A DNA stretch of 64,000 nt from Streptomyces durmitorensis (GTDB lineage: Bacteria > Actinomycetota > Actinomycetes > Streptomycetales > Streptomycetaceae): assembly GCF_023498005.1 (NCBI RefSeq), contig NZ_CP097289.1, forward strand, positions 2,542,001-2,606,000, given 5' to 3'. Below the pieces are notes generated by a model. The model was not told the DNA's origin. It saw nothing but the letters and a program-made list of their open reading frames with translations, and did no database searches. Made by a program: the position numbers and the translations under genes. Below, one piece after another: positions 43,301 through 51,297 of this stretch. Within the stretch, counting starts at the first letter, position 1. Every line of letters starts with the position of its first letter.

Positions 43301-44379
43301 TGCTCCGCGAGGCGCTCGGCGGCCCGGTCGAACAGGAGCCTGCGCAGGGCGTCGCGGCCGACCGCGGCGGCCTCGATGCCCGCGAGGGGGGCCAGTTGGG
43401 CGATCAGGCCGTCGGTGAAAGCGTCGCTGTCGGCCTGCTCGGCCCAGCGCGCCGTGACGAAGAAGGACACGGGGCGGACCCCGGCCGGCGGGTTCAGGAC
43501 GAACGTCGAGGCGAGTGCCGTCTTGCCGCTCCAGGGCAGCGCCTGCCACCACTGGTAGCGCTCGTCGCCCGCGCAGAAGGTGACGAGTTCCTCGATCTCA
43601 CCCTCACGGCCGACCAGTTCGGGCGGCGCGATGTCCCGCACCTGCCGCAGTTGGGCCACCTGGGCCACCTCGCCCCGGCCGGGAGGGATGACGTCGGGCA
43701 GGTCGCCGGGACCTATCCAGAGGTCCAACACGCTCTGGACCGCATCGAGTTCGGCCTTGGACAAGCGCGCGTGCCAGCGGTCGATCCGCAGCACGGCGAG
43801 GGTGCCGAGGCCGTCCGAGCGGTGGTGCCTGCCGACGATGCCGATCAGCCGGCCGCCGCTGAGGACGGGCGCTCCGGACATGCCCTCCCAGGGCGAGCGC
43901 AGCGGGTCGGGGTCGTACTCGGGCGGCGGCACGTGCAGTTCGAGCGTGCCCTCGCGCCGATTGGAGAGCACGGGCACGGAGCCCTCCGCGTGCCGGGTGT
44001 CGCGGTAGGCCAGGGCGCCGCCGCCCGTGTCGGCGCGCAGCTTGAACCGGGGGAAGCCCAGAGTCGTGCACCGCAGGACGGCGTCACGCTCGCCCACGCG
44101 CCCGAGGAGGACCGGCCCGTCCACCTTCTCCTGCGGCACGGACAGGAGCGCCCCGTCGACCTCCGCGTGCGACCAGACGACGTCTGCCCGGTGGGTCCGC
44201 TCGCCGGGACGGTCGGCGTCGAAGCGCACCTCCACGCGCGCGGCGTCGTGCACGACGTGCTCGGCCGTGAGCACGAGGCCGTCGCGTACGAGGTAGCCGG
44301 AGCCGCGGCGCTTCTCGCCGCGGCCCGGCGTCACGATGATCTCGGCGGCCCGCCCGATGTCCAGGCCCCGCGTGCGCAC
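40309..44379 (-). CDS. Trypsin-NACHT STAND protein, putative conflict/antiphage effector
   Basis: This 1356-residue protein has three parts. Residues 1-225 are a trypsin-like protease with a full triad: His41 (LTAEHVV), Asp75 (VDGALLS), Ser168 (GMSGAPV). Residues 250-520 are a STAND/NACHT ATPase with a degenerate Walker A (ALPWSGKTAL, Lys286, first Gly replaced by Ala) and Walker B LLLVVDGLDED. The remaining 800 residues are an Ala/Arg-rich helical solenoid, the usual sensor part. It starts at GTG 44379, 16 bp after a Trypco2 gene. Protease-NACHT-repeat proteins resemble animal NLRs and are proposed bacterial conflict proteins that cleave targets after sensing invasion. No signal peptide is seen. 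Antiphage action is inference. Confidence 0.85.
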   Translation of the reverse strand: MRTRGLDIGRAAEIIVTPGRGEKRRGSGYLVRDGLVLTAEHVVHDAARVEVRFDADRPGERTHRADVVWSHAEVDGALLSVPQEKVDGPVLLGRVGERDAVLRCTTLGFPRFKLRADTGGGALAYRDTRHAEGSVPVLSNRREGTLELHVPPPEYDPDPLRSPWEGMSGAPVLSGGRLIGIVGRHHRSDGLGTLAVLRIDRWHARLSKAELDAVQSVLDLWIGPGDLPDVIPPGRGEVAQVAQLRQVRDIAPPELVGREGEIEELVTFCAGDERYQWWQALPWSGKTALASTFVLNPPAGVRPVSFFVTARWAEQADSDAFTDGLIAQLAPLAGIEAAAVGRDALRRLLFDRAAERLAEQGETLLLVVDGLDEDRAAGPDSARPSIAALLPPRPPANVRVLVTSRPHPGVPLDVPADHPLRHCPRRQLERNDFARHIQDEARRELYEALRGDQAQVDLLGLLTAAQGGLTARDLVELTGMMPFQLNTRLTSVLGRSLETRTRWDLTEEQGYLFAHETLREQAGQALGQSVAEYRARIHAWADGYRDQGWPENTPGYLLHTYGRLLAGAGDPDRYLATITDGRRQARLLAVTGSDAVAQAEIAAARRQLARSPQGDLGIVGELSLVADELVHRNAGLPVGLPAVWAALGLSAQAEGIARTLLDPWDRARAMARMAAGVAAADPRLARRVAAETDAWVPSGFADGEDSVAAYHHAEFCADRVIALVRVGEVRGALAEALRAPYAWERATILRKLAERSVAGGAGAPGELADAAEELAATTPRQPARTMLLACASLLVRDDDPERAERLARLAERIPPRRSALTLACLAVLTGRVEPERAARLADRGKLRAERRRIWGERAKGWLRATVRGFEISDDTDSLPVDTREALLHARLATGEADEGVFAFCAAAERGEEITLPAFGMPGSAEVRVCVAERLVAVGRHDEAREITAESPARDRAEVAAAFALSRAAEAPSDAATVARLLADESRKSPEGGRSALTPVLGVLSEALVAAGSADRAGQLARHAPELSDGWARTALYRAEGRAEATRVFHEVKPQFERAGSPGLLADDLEVVALVDGIDRAIEVARDDPIREAAAGFAALTRLLPGGDPRRAECAALARAKAHDEDGYQDPATPDMSDAWWAALAATLWGQPDAVRAWITGRVRGLAGRRAGANFLQPRLSWLRDPFERASAVLALSRVDADEAAARLREWRWQDTMIGDSPDRRADALWSTTALLMGIPAGGGTLPEPYRGMHIGVAALAALDGGREWCSLPRPRRRSTESDLRRLLLLDAHAGPCRVRDRAEGERLIRALLVRDDWWRALPALALLDPAAVRRVGDVVAVRLRRSPSPDRGAQGA

Positions 44380-44395
44380 GGCTCCCCCGCCCCGG

Positions 44396-44695
44396 TCAGC
44401 GCTCGCCGTCCGCTTCCCGGCCCGATATCTCGGGCCGCCCGGGCTGTCCGTCGATCTTCGGGTGCAGGGTCAGAGTGATGCGGTGCGTGTCGCTCCGGGC
44501 CACTTTCCCCTCGGCGTTCGCGTCGACCACCCAGAAGCGGACCTTGGCGCCCGCGCCGCCCGACCGCTCCACGGTGAAGGACGCCTCCACCTCGACCGGG
44601 CCCAGCTCGAAGCGCAGGCGCTCTCCGGCGCCCGCCCTCATCGCCTCGTCCAGCTCACGCCTCAACTCGCCCACTACTTCGGAGAGTTCAATCAC
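44396..44695 (-). CDS. Trypco2-domain protein (trypsin-co-occurring domain 2)
   Basis: This 99-residue protein starts with GTG behind GAGGGGG. It begins with an amphipathic helix (IELSEVVGELRRELDEAMRAG) and continues with beta strands (RLRFELGPVEVEASFTVER, KVRFWVVDANAEGK, HRITLTLHP), the pattern of the Trypco2 family described next to trypsin-STAND proteins. It lies 16 bp upstream of such a protein on the same strand, a typical two-gene unit. It may be an adaptor, substrate or inhibitor of the protease. Its small size and lack of catalytic residues argue against an enzyme. Confidence 0.8.
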   Translation of the reverse strand: MIELSEVVGELRRELDEAMRAGAGERLRFELGPVEVEASFTVERSGGAGAKVRFWVVDANAEGKVARSDTHRITLTLHPKIDGQPGRPEISGREADGER

Positions 44696-44771
44696 GGCCG
44701 CCCCCTCGCCCCCGAGCCCTGTCGGTCAAGCGTACTGGGCAAGTCCGGGCGATGAGCGGGCAATCGACAGG

Positions 44772-46187
44772 TCAGGATGCGGAGTTCATCCGGGACCGGC
44801 TGCGGCCGTAGAACGTGTAGACGAGCGTGCCCACGACCAGGAACACCGCGAACTGCACCCACGTCGTCCAGCCCGTTCCCCAGATCAGGTAGAGGCAGAA
44901 ACCCACGCCCAGGACCGGGGTCACGGGGTAGAGCGGCACCCGGAAACTGCGCTTCAGCTCCGGGGCCGAGCGGCGCAGTGCGAGCACCGCGACGTTCACA
45001 GCGACCATGATCGCCAGCGTGCCGATCGTCGTCAGGTTGACCACCACGTCGAGCGACGAGAAGGCGGCGGGGACGGCGAAGACCGCGGCGACGATCCAGG
45101 TGTTGGCGACCGGCGTCGAGGTCTTCGGCGAGACGCGCTCGAAGACGCGCGGGATGAGCCCGTCGCGGGACATCGACATCAGGATGCGGGTCTGCCCGTA
45201 CATCACGGCGAGCACGACGGAGGCGATGGCCACGACCGCGCCGAAGGCGATGATGCCGCCGCCGACGGTCGAGTCGGTGACCTGGTTGACGACCAGCGAG
45301 AGCGCGGCGGGCTTGTCGGCGACCGCGTCCGCGCCCAGTGCGCCGATCGCTCCGAGGGCGACGGCGACGTACAGGAGCGTGGCGACGCCGATGCAGATCA
45401 GGATGGCGATCGGGATGTTCCGGCGGGGGTTCTTGACCTCTTCGCCCGCCGTGGTGATCGCGTCGAAGCCGATGAAGGAGAAGAAGGCGAGCGAGGCGCC
45501 CGCGGTGATCCCGGAGGCTCCGGCGCCCGCGAAGGGGGTGAGGTTGCCGGCCTTGAACGCGGTGAACGCGATGGCCAGGAAGAGCAGCAGGATGCCGATC
45601 TTGAGGACGGCCATGGCGGCCGTCGCCCGCGCGCTCTCGCGGATGCCGCGCACGAGCAGCACCGCGGCAAGGAGGATCACGACGACGGCGGGCAGGTTCA
45701 CCACGCCGCCCTCGCCGGGCCCCGCGGAGAGCGCGTCGGGCAGGTGCCAGCCGGTGAGGCTTTCGAGCAGCTCGTTCAGGTACTGGCTCCAGCCGACCGC
45801 CACGGCGGAGACGGAGACGCCGTACTCCAGGAGCAGGCACCACCCGACGAGGAACGCGGTGCGCTCGCCGAGCGAGGCGTACGCGAAGGAGTACGAGCTG
45901 CCGGAGACCGGGATCGCCCCGCCCAGCTCGGCGAACGAGAAGGCGGTGAAGATGCAGGTGACGGCGGCCAGGAAGTACGAGACGGCGACCGCGGGGCCCG
46001 CCTCGGCGACGCTGTCGGAGAGGCCGACGAAGATGCCGGTGCCGACGATCGCGCCGACGCCGAAGCAGACCAGCTGGAACAGGCCCATGGTGCGCTTCAG
46101 GCCGTGGCCTTCGAGGTCGGCGCCCGATTCGGCGACGAGGAGTTCGGGGGACTTGATGCGGAGTCCTGCCGGACCGGTCGAGCGCAT
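44772..46187 (-). CDS. APC-superfamily amino acid permease
   Basis: This 471-residue transporter has about 12-14 membrane helices with the APC signatures FGVGAIVGTGIFVGLS in helix 1, SGSSYSFAYASLGER in helix 3 and AFFSFIGFDAITTAGEEVKNPRRNIP in helix 6. This matches the cationic amino-acid transporter subgroup. The ATG at 46187 is chosen; a TTG 17 codons upstream lies in the preceding terminator. It follows arginine deiminase and ornithine carbamoyltransferase on the same strand, suggesting arginine or ornithine as substrate, but an intrinsic terminator separates it from them. It therefore needs its own promoter or read-through. Confidence 0.85.
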   Translation of the reverse strand: MRSTGPAGLRIKSPELLVAESGADLEGHGLKRTMGLFQLVCFGVGAIVGTGIFVGLSDSVAEAGPAVAVSYFLAAVTCIFTAFSFAELGGAIPVSGSSYSFAYASLGERTAFLVGWCLLLEYGVSVSAVAVGWSQYLNELLESLTGWHLPDALSAGPGEGGVVNLPAVVVILLAAVLLVRGIRESARATAAMAVLKIGILLLFLAIAFTAFKAGNLTPFAGAGASGITAGASLAFFSFIGFDAITTAGEEVKNPRRNIPIAILICIGVATLLYVAVALGAIGALGADAVADKPAALSLVVNQVTDSTVGGGIIAFGAVVAIASVVLAVMYGQTRILMSMSRDGLIPRVFERVSPKTSTPVANTWIVAAVFAVPAAFSSLDVVVNLTTIGTLAIMVAVNVAVLALRRSAPELKRSFRVPLYPVTPVLGVGFCLYLIWGTGWTTWVQFAVFLVVGTLVYTFYGRSRSRMNSAS

Positions 46188-46236
46188 GCGGTGGTTCTCA
46201 TTTCGGTGGTGCTGGGGCGCGGCGGGGGTGTGCCGC

Positions 46237-46272
46237 AAAAAAGCGGGGCCGGGGGATGGTGTTCCCCGGCCC
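46237..46272 (-). terminator. Intrinsic terminator after ornithine carbamoyltransferase
   Basis: On the minus strand GGGCCGGGG (complement of 46264-46272) pairs with CCCCGGCCC across a nine-base loop and is followed by GC and six U residues (46242-46237). A U-run is rare in Streptomyces terminators, so this is likely a strong, factor-independent stop. Confidence 0.85.
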
Positions 46273-46299
46273 TACCGGTGTGAGCGTGCTGTAAAGCGT

Positions 46300-46325
46300 T
46301 CAGGGGTCAGGGGTCAGGGGTCAGG
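46300..46325. repeat. 7-bp tandem repeat TCAGGGG
   Basis: TCAGGGG is repeated 3.7 times. The last copy contains the ornithine carbamoyltransferase stop codon (TGA on the minus strand), so the repeat runs from the gene end into the spacer and repeats the stop in that frame. Confidence 0.8.
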
Positions 46326-47319
46326 CGAGCGTGGCGACGAGGATCGCCTTGATCGTGTGGAGCCGGTTCTCCGCCTCGTCGAAGACGACGGAGTGCGCCG
46401 ACTCGAAGACCTCGTCGGTGACCTCGAGAGAGCTTAGACCGTGCCGCGCGTGGATCTCACGCCCGACCTTCGTGCCCAGGTCGTGGAAGGCCGGGAGGCA
46501 GTGCAGGAACTTCACGTCGGCGTTGCCCGTCGCGCGCAGGACGTCCATGGTCACGGCATACGGCGCGAGCGCCGCTATGCGCTCGTCCCAGACCTCCTTG
46601 GGCTCGCCCATGGAGACCCAGACGTCGGTCACGACGAAGTCGGCGCCCGCCACGCCCTCGGCCACGTCCTCGCTGAGCGTGATCCGCGCACCGCTGGTCT
46701 CGGCGAGCTCGCGGGCCCGGGCGACGATCGCGTCGGCGGGCCAGTAGGCCTTCGGCGCGACGATGCGTACGTCCATGCCGAGCAGCGCGGCGGTGATCAG
46801 GTACGAGTTGCCCATGTTGAACCGGGCGTCGCCGAGGTAGGCGAAGGCCATCTCGGTGAGGGGCTTGGTGCTGTGCTCGGTCATCGTGAGCACGTCGGCG
46901 AGCATCTGGGTGGGGTGCCAGTCGTCGGTCAGGCCGTTGTAGACGGGCACGCCCGCGTGGGCGGCGAGCTCCTCGACCGTCGCCTGGGCGTCGCCCCGGA
47001 ACTCGATGGCGTCGAACATCCGGCCGAGCACCCGGGCGGTGTCCTTCGGGGACTCCTTGGAGCCGATGTGGGATCCGGCCGGGTCGATGTACGTCGTCGA
47101 CGCACCCTGGTCCGCCGCCGCGACCTCGAAGGAGCAGCGCGTGCGCGTGGAGGACTTCTCGAAGATCAGCACGATGTTCTTGCCCCGCAGCGACTGCGTC
47201 TCGGTGCCCGCCTTCTTGGCCGCCTTCAGCTCGGCGGCGAGCTCGATCAGGCCGCGGAACTCCTCGGCGGTGAAGTCCAGCTCCTTGAGGAAGTGGCGGC
47301 CGGTGAGATCGATGGCCAT
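46321..47319 (-). CDS. argF: Ornithine carbamoyltransferase
   Basis: This 332-residue enzyme carries the carbamoyl-phosphate motif [17 protein letters not shown], the ornithine-site motif [12 protein letters not shown] and the [11 protein letters not shown] loop. It interconverts ornithine plus carbamoyl phosphate with citrulline plus phosphate. Here it lies 69 bp downstream of arginine deiminase, so the catabolic direction (ArcB role) is likely. No carbamate kinase gene is beside it. The gap to arcA contains an AT-rich patch with a TATAGA -10-like sequence (about 47364-47369), so a private promoter is possible. The choice between argF and arcB rests only on context. Confidence 0.93.
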   Translation of the reverse strand: MAIDLTGRHFLKELDFTAEEFRGLIELAAELKAAKKAGTETQSLRGKNIVLIFEKSSTRTRCSFEVAAADQGASTTYIDPAGSHIGSKESPKDTARVLGRMFDAIEFRGDAQATVEELAAHAGVPVYNGLTDDWHPTQMLADVLTMTEHSTKPLTEMAFAYLGDARFNMGNSYLITAALLGMDVRIVAPKAYWPADAIVARARELAETSGARITLSEDVAEGVAGADFVVTDVWVSMGEPKEVWDERIAALAPYAVTMDVLRATGNADVKFLHCLPAFHDLGTKVGREIHARHGLSSLEVTDEVFESAHSVVFDEAENRLHTIKAILVATLA

Positions 47320-47388
47320 GATGGCGCTCCAGAGGCGTGTACGGGGACTAGGAATACTGGAAGTCTATACGACGCTCCACATTTCTAT

Positions 47389-48624
47389 TCAGTCGACGGC
47401 ATCCCGCTGCACCGGACAGCTCATGCACCGCGGACCGCCCCGGCCGCGCCCCAGCTCGCTCCCGCGGATCTCGATCACCTCGATGCCCTCCTTGCGCAGA
47501 TGCGTGTTCGTGGTCGAGTTCCTTTCGTACGCCACGACGACGCCCGGCTCGACCGCCAGCACGTTGCAGCCGTCGTCCCACTGCTCGCGCTCGGCGGCGT
47601 GCACGTCCTGCGTGGCGGTGAGGACCCTGATCCCGTTCAGGCCGAGGGCCGCCGCGATCGCCCGGTGCATGTGCTCGGGCGGATGGTCGGTGACCTTCAG
47701 CTCCCGCCCGTCCACGCCCGGCTCGATCGTGTACGAACGGAGCATGCCGAGGCCCGCGTACTGCGTGAAGGTGTCGGCGTCGACCATCGTCATGACCGTG
47801 TCGAGATGCATGAACGCGCGTCTCTTCGGCATGTCCAGGGCCACGATCGTCTGCGCGGAACCCGCCGCGAAGAGCTTGTGCGCGAGCATCTCGACGGCCT
47901 GCGGCGTGGTGCGCTCGCTCATGCCGATGAGGACCGCGCCCCGGCCGATCACCAGGACGTCGCCGCCCTCGATGGTCGAGGGGTAGTCCGACTGACCCTG
48001 GGACCAGACGTGGAATTCCTCGGCCCGGAAGAGCGGGTGGTGCCGGTAGATCGCCTCGAAGTGCACGGTCTCGCGCTGCCGCGCGGGCCAGCGCATCGCG
48101 TTGATGGAGACACCGTCGTATATCCACGCCGAGGTGTCGCGCGTGAAGAGGTGGTTGGGCAGCGGGCCGAGCAGGAAGTCGTCCAGGTCCATGCAGTGGA
48201 AGCGCACGGACGTCGGCTCGGGGTGGTGCTCCAGGAACTCGCGCTTCGTCATCCCGCCGATCAGCGCGTCGGCGAGCTCGGCGGACGGCATCGTCTCGAA
48301 CGCGGCCCGCAGATGGTCCGTCGCCAGCGGCCCGTACTCCTTCTCGTCGAAGACGCGGTCCAGGACGAGGAGGCGCGCGCCCGGCACGTCCATGGCCTCG
48401 GTGAGCAGGTCGCCGAAGAGGTGGACGGCCACCCCGCGGTCGCGCAGCACATCGGCGAATCCGTCGTGTTCCTGGCGGGCCCGGCGGACCCACAGGACGT
48501 CGTCGAAGAGCAGCGCGTCCTTGTTGGTCGGCGTGAGCCGCTTGAGCTCCAGATCAGGGCGGTGCAGGATCACGCGGCGCAGCCGCCCGGCCTCGGAGTC
48601 GACATGGAATCCCATGGAGTCCAT
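47389..48624 (-). CDS. arcA: Arginine deiminase
   Basis: This 411-residue enzyme hydrolyses arginine to citrulline and ammonia. The start is taken as ATG 48624, five bases after GGGGAA; ATG 48615 is an alternative. Guanidino-modifying motifs are present: [60 protein letters not shown] and the catalytic cysteine loop [12 protein letters not shown] (Cys400). It heads the run arcA-argF-permease. A complete deiminase pathway also needs carbamate kinase to make ATP; that gene is absent here, so the pathway may serve nitrogen release or citrulline supply rather than energy. Confidence 0.95.
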   Translation of the reverse strand: MDSMGFHVDSEAGRLRRVILHRPDLELKRLTPTNKDALLFDDVLWVRRARQEHDGFADVLRDRGVAVHLFGDLLTEAMDVPGARLLVLDRVFDEKEYGPLATDHLRAAFETMPSAELADALIGGMTKREFLEHHPEPTSVRFHCMDLDDFLLGPLPNHLFTRDTSAWIYDGVSINAMRWPARQRETVHFEAIYRHHPLFRAEEFHVWSQGQSDYPSTIEGGDVLVIGRGAVLIGMSERTTPQAVEMLAHKLFAAGSAQTIVALDMPKRRAFMHLDTVMTMVDADTFTQYAGLGMLRSYTIEPGVDGRELKVTDHPPEHMHRAIAAALGLNGIRVLTATQDVHAAEREQWDDGCNVLAVEPGVVVAYERNSTTNTHLRKEGIEVIEIRGSELGRGRGGPRCMSCPVQRDAVD

Positions 48625-48678
48625 CTTTCCCCTGCCGGGCGGCCGACGCCCGCTGTTGCCCAAAGCAGTGGGCCCTGC

Positions 48679-51297
48679 CTAGAGCCGCGGGTCCACCGGC
48701 TCCGACTCCAGGGCCAGGACCGCGAACACCGCCTCGTGGACCCGCCACAGCGGCTCGCCCGCCGCGAGACGGTCCAGGGCCTCGAGGCCGAGCGCGTACT
48801 CACGGATCGCGAGCGAGCGCTTGTGGCCCAGGAAGCGGCCGCGCAGCTTGTCGAGGTGGTCGGGGCGGGTGTACTCCGGGCCGTAGATGATCCGGAGGTA
48901 CTCCCGTCCGCGGCACTTGATGCCGGGCTGCACGATCCGGCCCTTCGTGTCGCGGACCAGCGCCTCGACCGGCTTGACGACCATGCCCTCGCCGCCCCGG
49001 TTGGTCATCTCGAGCCACCAGTCGACGCCTGCCTGGACCGAGGCCTCGTCACCGGTCTCGACATACAGCCTGCGGGTGGTCTGCAACAGGCCGGTGCCGT
49101 CGTGCTCCACCATGCGGTCGATCAGGGCGAGCTGTTCGTCGTGCGGGAGCGCGGCGAGGCTGCGGCCCTGGACGGCCAGGATCTGGAACGGCGCGAGGCG
49201 CACGCCCTCAAGGCCTTCGGTCGGCCAGCAGTAGCGGCGGTAGGCATCCGTGAACGCCGCCGCGTCCACGGCGCGTTCGCGCTGCTTGGCCAGGAGCCCT
49301 CCGGTGTCCACGCCGCGTGCCGTCGCCGCTTCCAGGGCGGCGATCGCGCCGGGGAAGACGGCTCGGGAGGCGGCGCCCACGGCCGCGTACTGCGTACGGA
49401 GCAGGCCGGACGCCTTCAGCGACCAGGGCATCAACTCCGCGTCCAGCAACAGCCAGTCCGTGTCGAGCTCCTGCCACAGGCCCGCCTCGGTGACGGCGGT
49501 GCGCACGCGGTCGAGTATCTCCTCGGTGACCTCGGGGTCGTCGAAGAAAGGGCGCCCCGTACGGGTGCAGAGCGAGCCGGTCGGCCCGTCCACGCCGAAG
49601 CGCTCGCGGGCCACGTCCGCGTCGCGGCACACCAGGGCCACCGCGCGCGAGCCCATGTGCTTCTCCTCGCACACGACCCGGGCGACACCGTCCTGGGCGT
49701 ACGACGCGAAGGCCTCGGCCGGGTGCTCCAAGTACCCCTCGCGCTGCGAGGTCGCGGTCGGCGCCATCGTCGGCGGGAGGTACGGAAGGAGCCGCGGGTC
49801 GACGGCGAAGCGGCTCATGACCTCAAGGGCCGCGGCCGCGTTCTCCTCGCGCACGGCGACGCGTCCCGCGTGCCCGGTCTCCACGGCGCGGCGGCCGTGC
49901 ACGTCGTTCAGGTCGAGCGGCCGCCCGTCGTGACCGCCGGGCGCCTCCGTGCGCAGCGGCCTGGCCGGTTCGTACCAGACCTGCTCCGCCGGTACGTCGA
50001 CGAGCTCGCGCTCCGGCCAGCGCAGCGCGGTGAGCCTGCCGCCGAAGACGGCGCCGGTGTCCAGGCAGATGGTGTTGTTCAGCCAGCTCGCGGTGGGCAC
50101 GGGCGTGTGGCCGTAGACCACGGCGGCGCTGCCGCGGTAGTCCTCCGCCCAGGGGTAGCGAACGGGCAGGCCGAACTCGTCGGTCTCACCGGTCGTGTCG
50201 CCGTACAGCGCGTGCGAGCGGACGCGGCCCGACGTACGCCCGTGGTACTTCTCGGGCAGACCCGCGTGGCAGACGACGAGCCTGCCGCCGTCGAGCACAT
50301 AGTGCGAGACGAGACCGTCCACGAACTCCCGCACGGTGGCGCGGAATTCCTCGCTCTCCGCCTCCAGCTGCTCGATCGTCTCGGCGAGCCCGTGGGTGTG
50401 CTGGACGTTGCGGCCCTTGAGGTAGCGGCCGAGCTTGTTCTCGTGATTGCCCGGTACGCACAGGGCGTTGCCGTCGCCGACCATCGACATCACGCGGCGC
50501 AGCACGCCCGGGGAGTCCGGGCCGCGGTCGACGAGGTCGCCCACGAAGACGGCCGTACGCCCTTCGGGGTGCACGCCGTCGACGTAACCGAGCTTGCCGA
50601 GCAGGGTGTCCAGCTCGGCGGCGCAGCCGTGGATGTCGCCGATGATGTCGAAGGGGCCCGTGAGGTGCGAGAGGTCGTTGTAGCGCTTCTCGGTGACGAT
50701 GGTGGCGCCGTCGATCTCCTCCACGCCCTTGAGGACGTGGACCTTCCTGAACCCCTCGCGCTCCAGGTGCTTGAGCGAGCGGCGCAGTTCCCGCTGGTGG
50801 CGCTGGATGACGCGGCGGGGCAGGCCGGCCCGGTCGGCGCGCTCGGCGTTGCGTGCGGCGCAGACCTCCTCGGGCACGTCGAGGACGATGGCGATGGGCA
50901 GCACGTCATGCTGCCTGGCCAACTCGATCAGCTGCTTGCGGCTCTCGCTCTGCACGTTGGTCGCGTCGACGACGGTGCGGCGGCCCGCGGCGAGGCGCTT
51001 GCCCGCGATGTAGTGCAGCACGTCGAAGGCGTCACCGCTCGCGCCCTGGTCGTTCTCGTCGTCGGCGACGAGGCCGCGGCAGAAGTCGCTGGAGAGCACC
51101 TCGGTGGGCTTGAAGTGCCTGCGGCCGAAGGTGGACTTGCCGGAGCCGGTGGCGCCGACGAGGACGACGAGGGAGAGGTCGGTGACGGGCAGCACGCGTC
51201 CGCGGGGGCGCACGTCACCCTCCGGCCCGCTCGCGCGGTCGTACTCGGTGGGCTCGGTGCGCTCGGTGTGCTCGGTGTTCGGGTCGTTCTTCGTCAT
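48679..51297 (-). CDS. pnkp: Polynucleotide kinase-phosphatase-ligase Pnkp (RNA repair)
   Basis: This 872-residue protein has the three Pnkp modules: a 5' kinase with Walker A GATGSGKST (Lys54), a calcineurin-type 2',3' phosphatase (DIIGDIHGCAAELD, VGDLVDRGPDSPG, VPGNHENKLGRYLKG) and a C-terminal adenylyltransferase ligase domain with CEEKHMGSRA (Lys546). It heals and seals cut RNA such as tRNAs broken by ribotoxins. Its ATG overlaps the hen1 stop by four bases. In characterised systems Hen1 methylates the 2'-OH at the break so that the repaired RNA resists recleavage. A Glu/Thr-rich 38-residue leader precedes the kinase. Confidence 0.95.
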   Translation of the reverse strand: MTKNDPNTEHTERTEPTEYDRASGPEGDVRPRGRVLPVTDLSLVVLVGATGSGKSTFGRRHFKPTEVLSSDFCRGLVADDENDQGASGDAFDVLHYIAGKRLAAGRRTVVDATNVQSESRKQLIELARQHDVLPIAIVLDVPEEVCAARNAERADRAGLPRRVIQRHQRELRRSLKHLEREGFRKVHVLKGVEEIDGATIVTEKRYNDLSHLTGPFDIIGDIHGCAAELDTLLGKLGYVDGVHPEGRTAVFVGDLVDRGPDSPGVLRRVMSMVGDGNALCVPGNHENKLGRYLKGRNVQHTHGLAETIEQLEAESEEFRATVREFVDGLVSHYVLDGGRLVVCHAGLPEKYHGRTSGRVRSHALYGDTTGETDEFGLPVRYPWAEDYRGSAAVVYGHTPVPTASWLNNTICLDTGAVFGGRLTALRWPERELVDVPAEQVWYEPARPLRTEAPGGHDGRPLDLNDVHGRRAVETGHAGRVAVREENAAAALEVMSRFAVDPRLLPYLPPTMAPTATSQREGYLEHPAEAFASYAQDGVARVVCEEKHMGSRAVALVCRDADVARERFGVDGPTGSLCTRTGRPFFDDPEVTEEILDRVRTAVTEAGLWQELDTDWLLLDAELMPWSLKASGLLRTQYAAVGAASRAVFPGAIAALEAATARGVDTGGLLAKQRERAVDAAAFTDAYRRYCWPTEGLEGVRLAPFQILAVQGRSLAALPHDEQLALIDRMVEHDGTGLLQTTRRLYVETGDEASVQAGVDWWLEMTNRGGEGMVVKPVEALVRDTKGRIVQPGIKCRGREYLRIIYGPEYTRPDHLDKLRGRFLGHKRSLAIREYALGLEALDRLAAGEPLWRVHEAVFAVLALESEPVDPRL

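Noticed and set aside
46300..46325. 7-bp repeats as a CRISPR or recombination site
   Set aside because: Simple tandem repeat of seven bases running into a stop codon; no spacer or recombinase gene.
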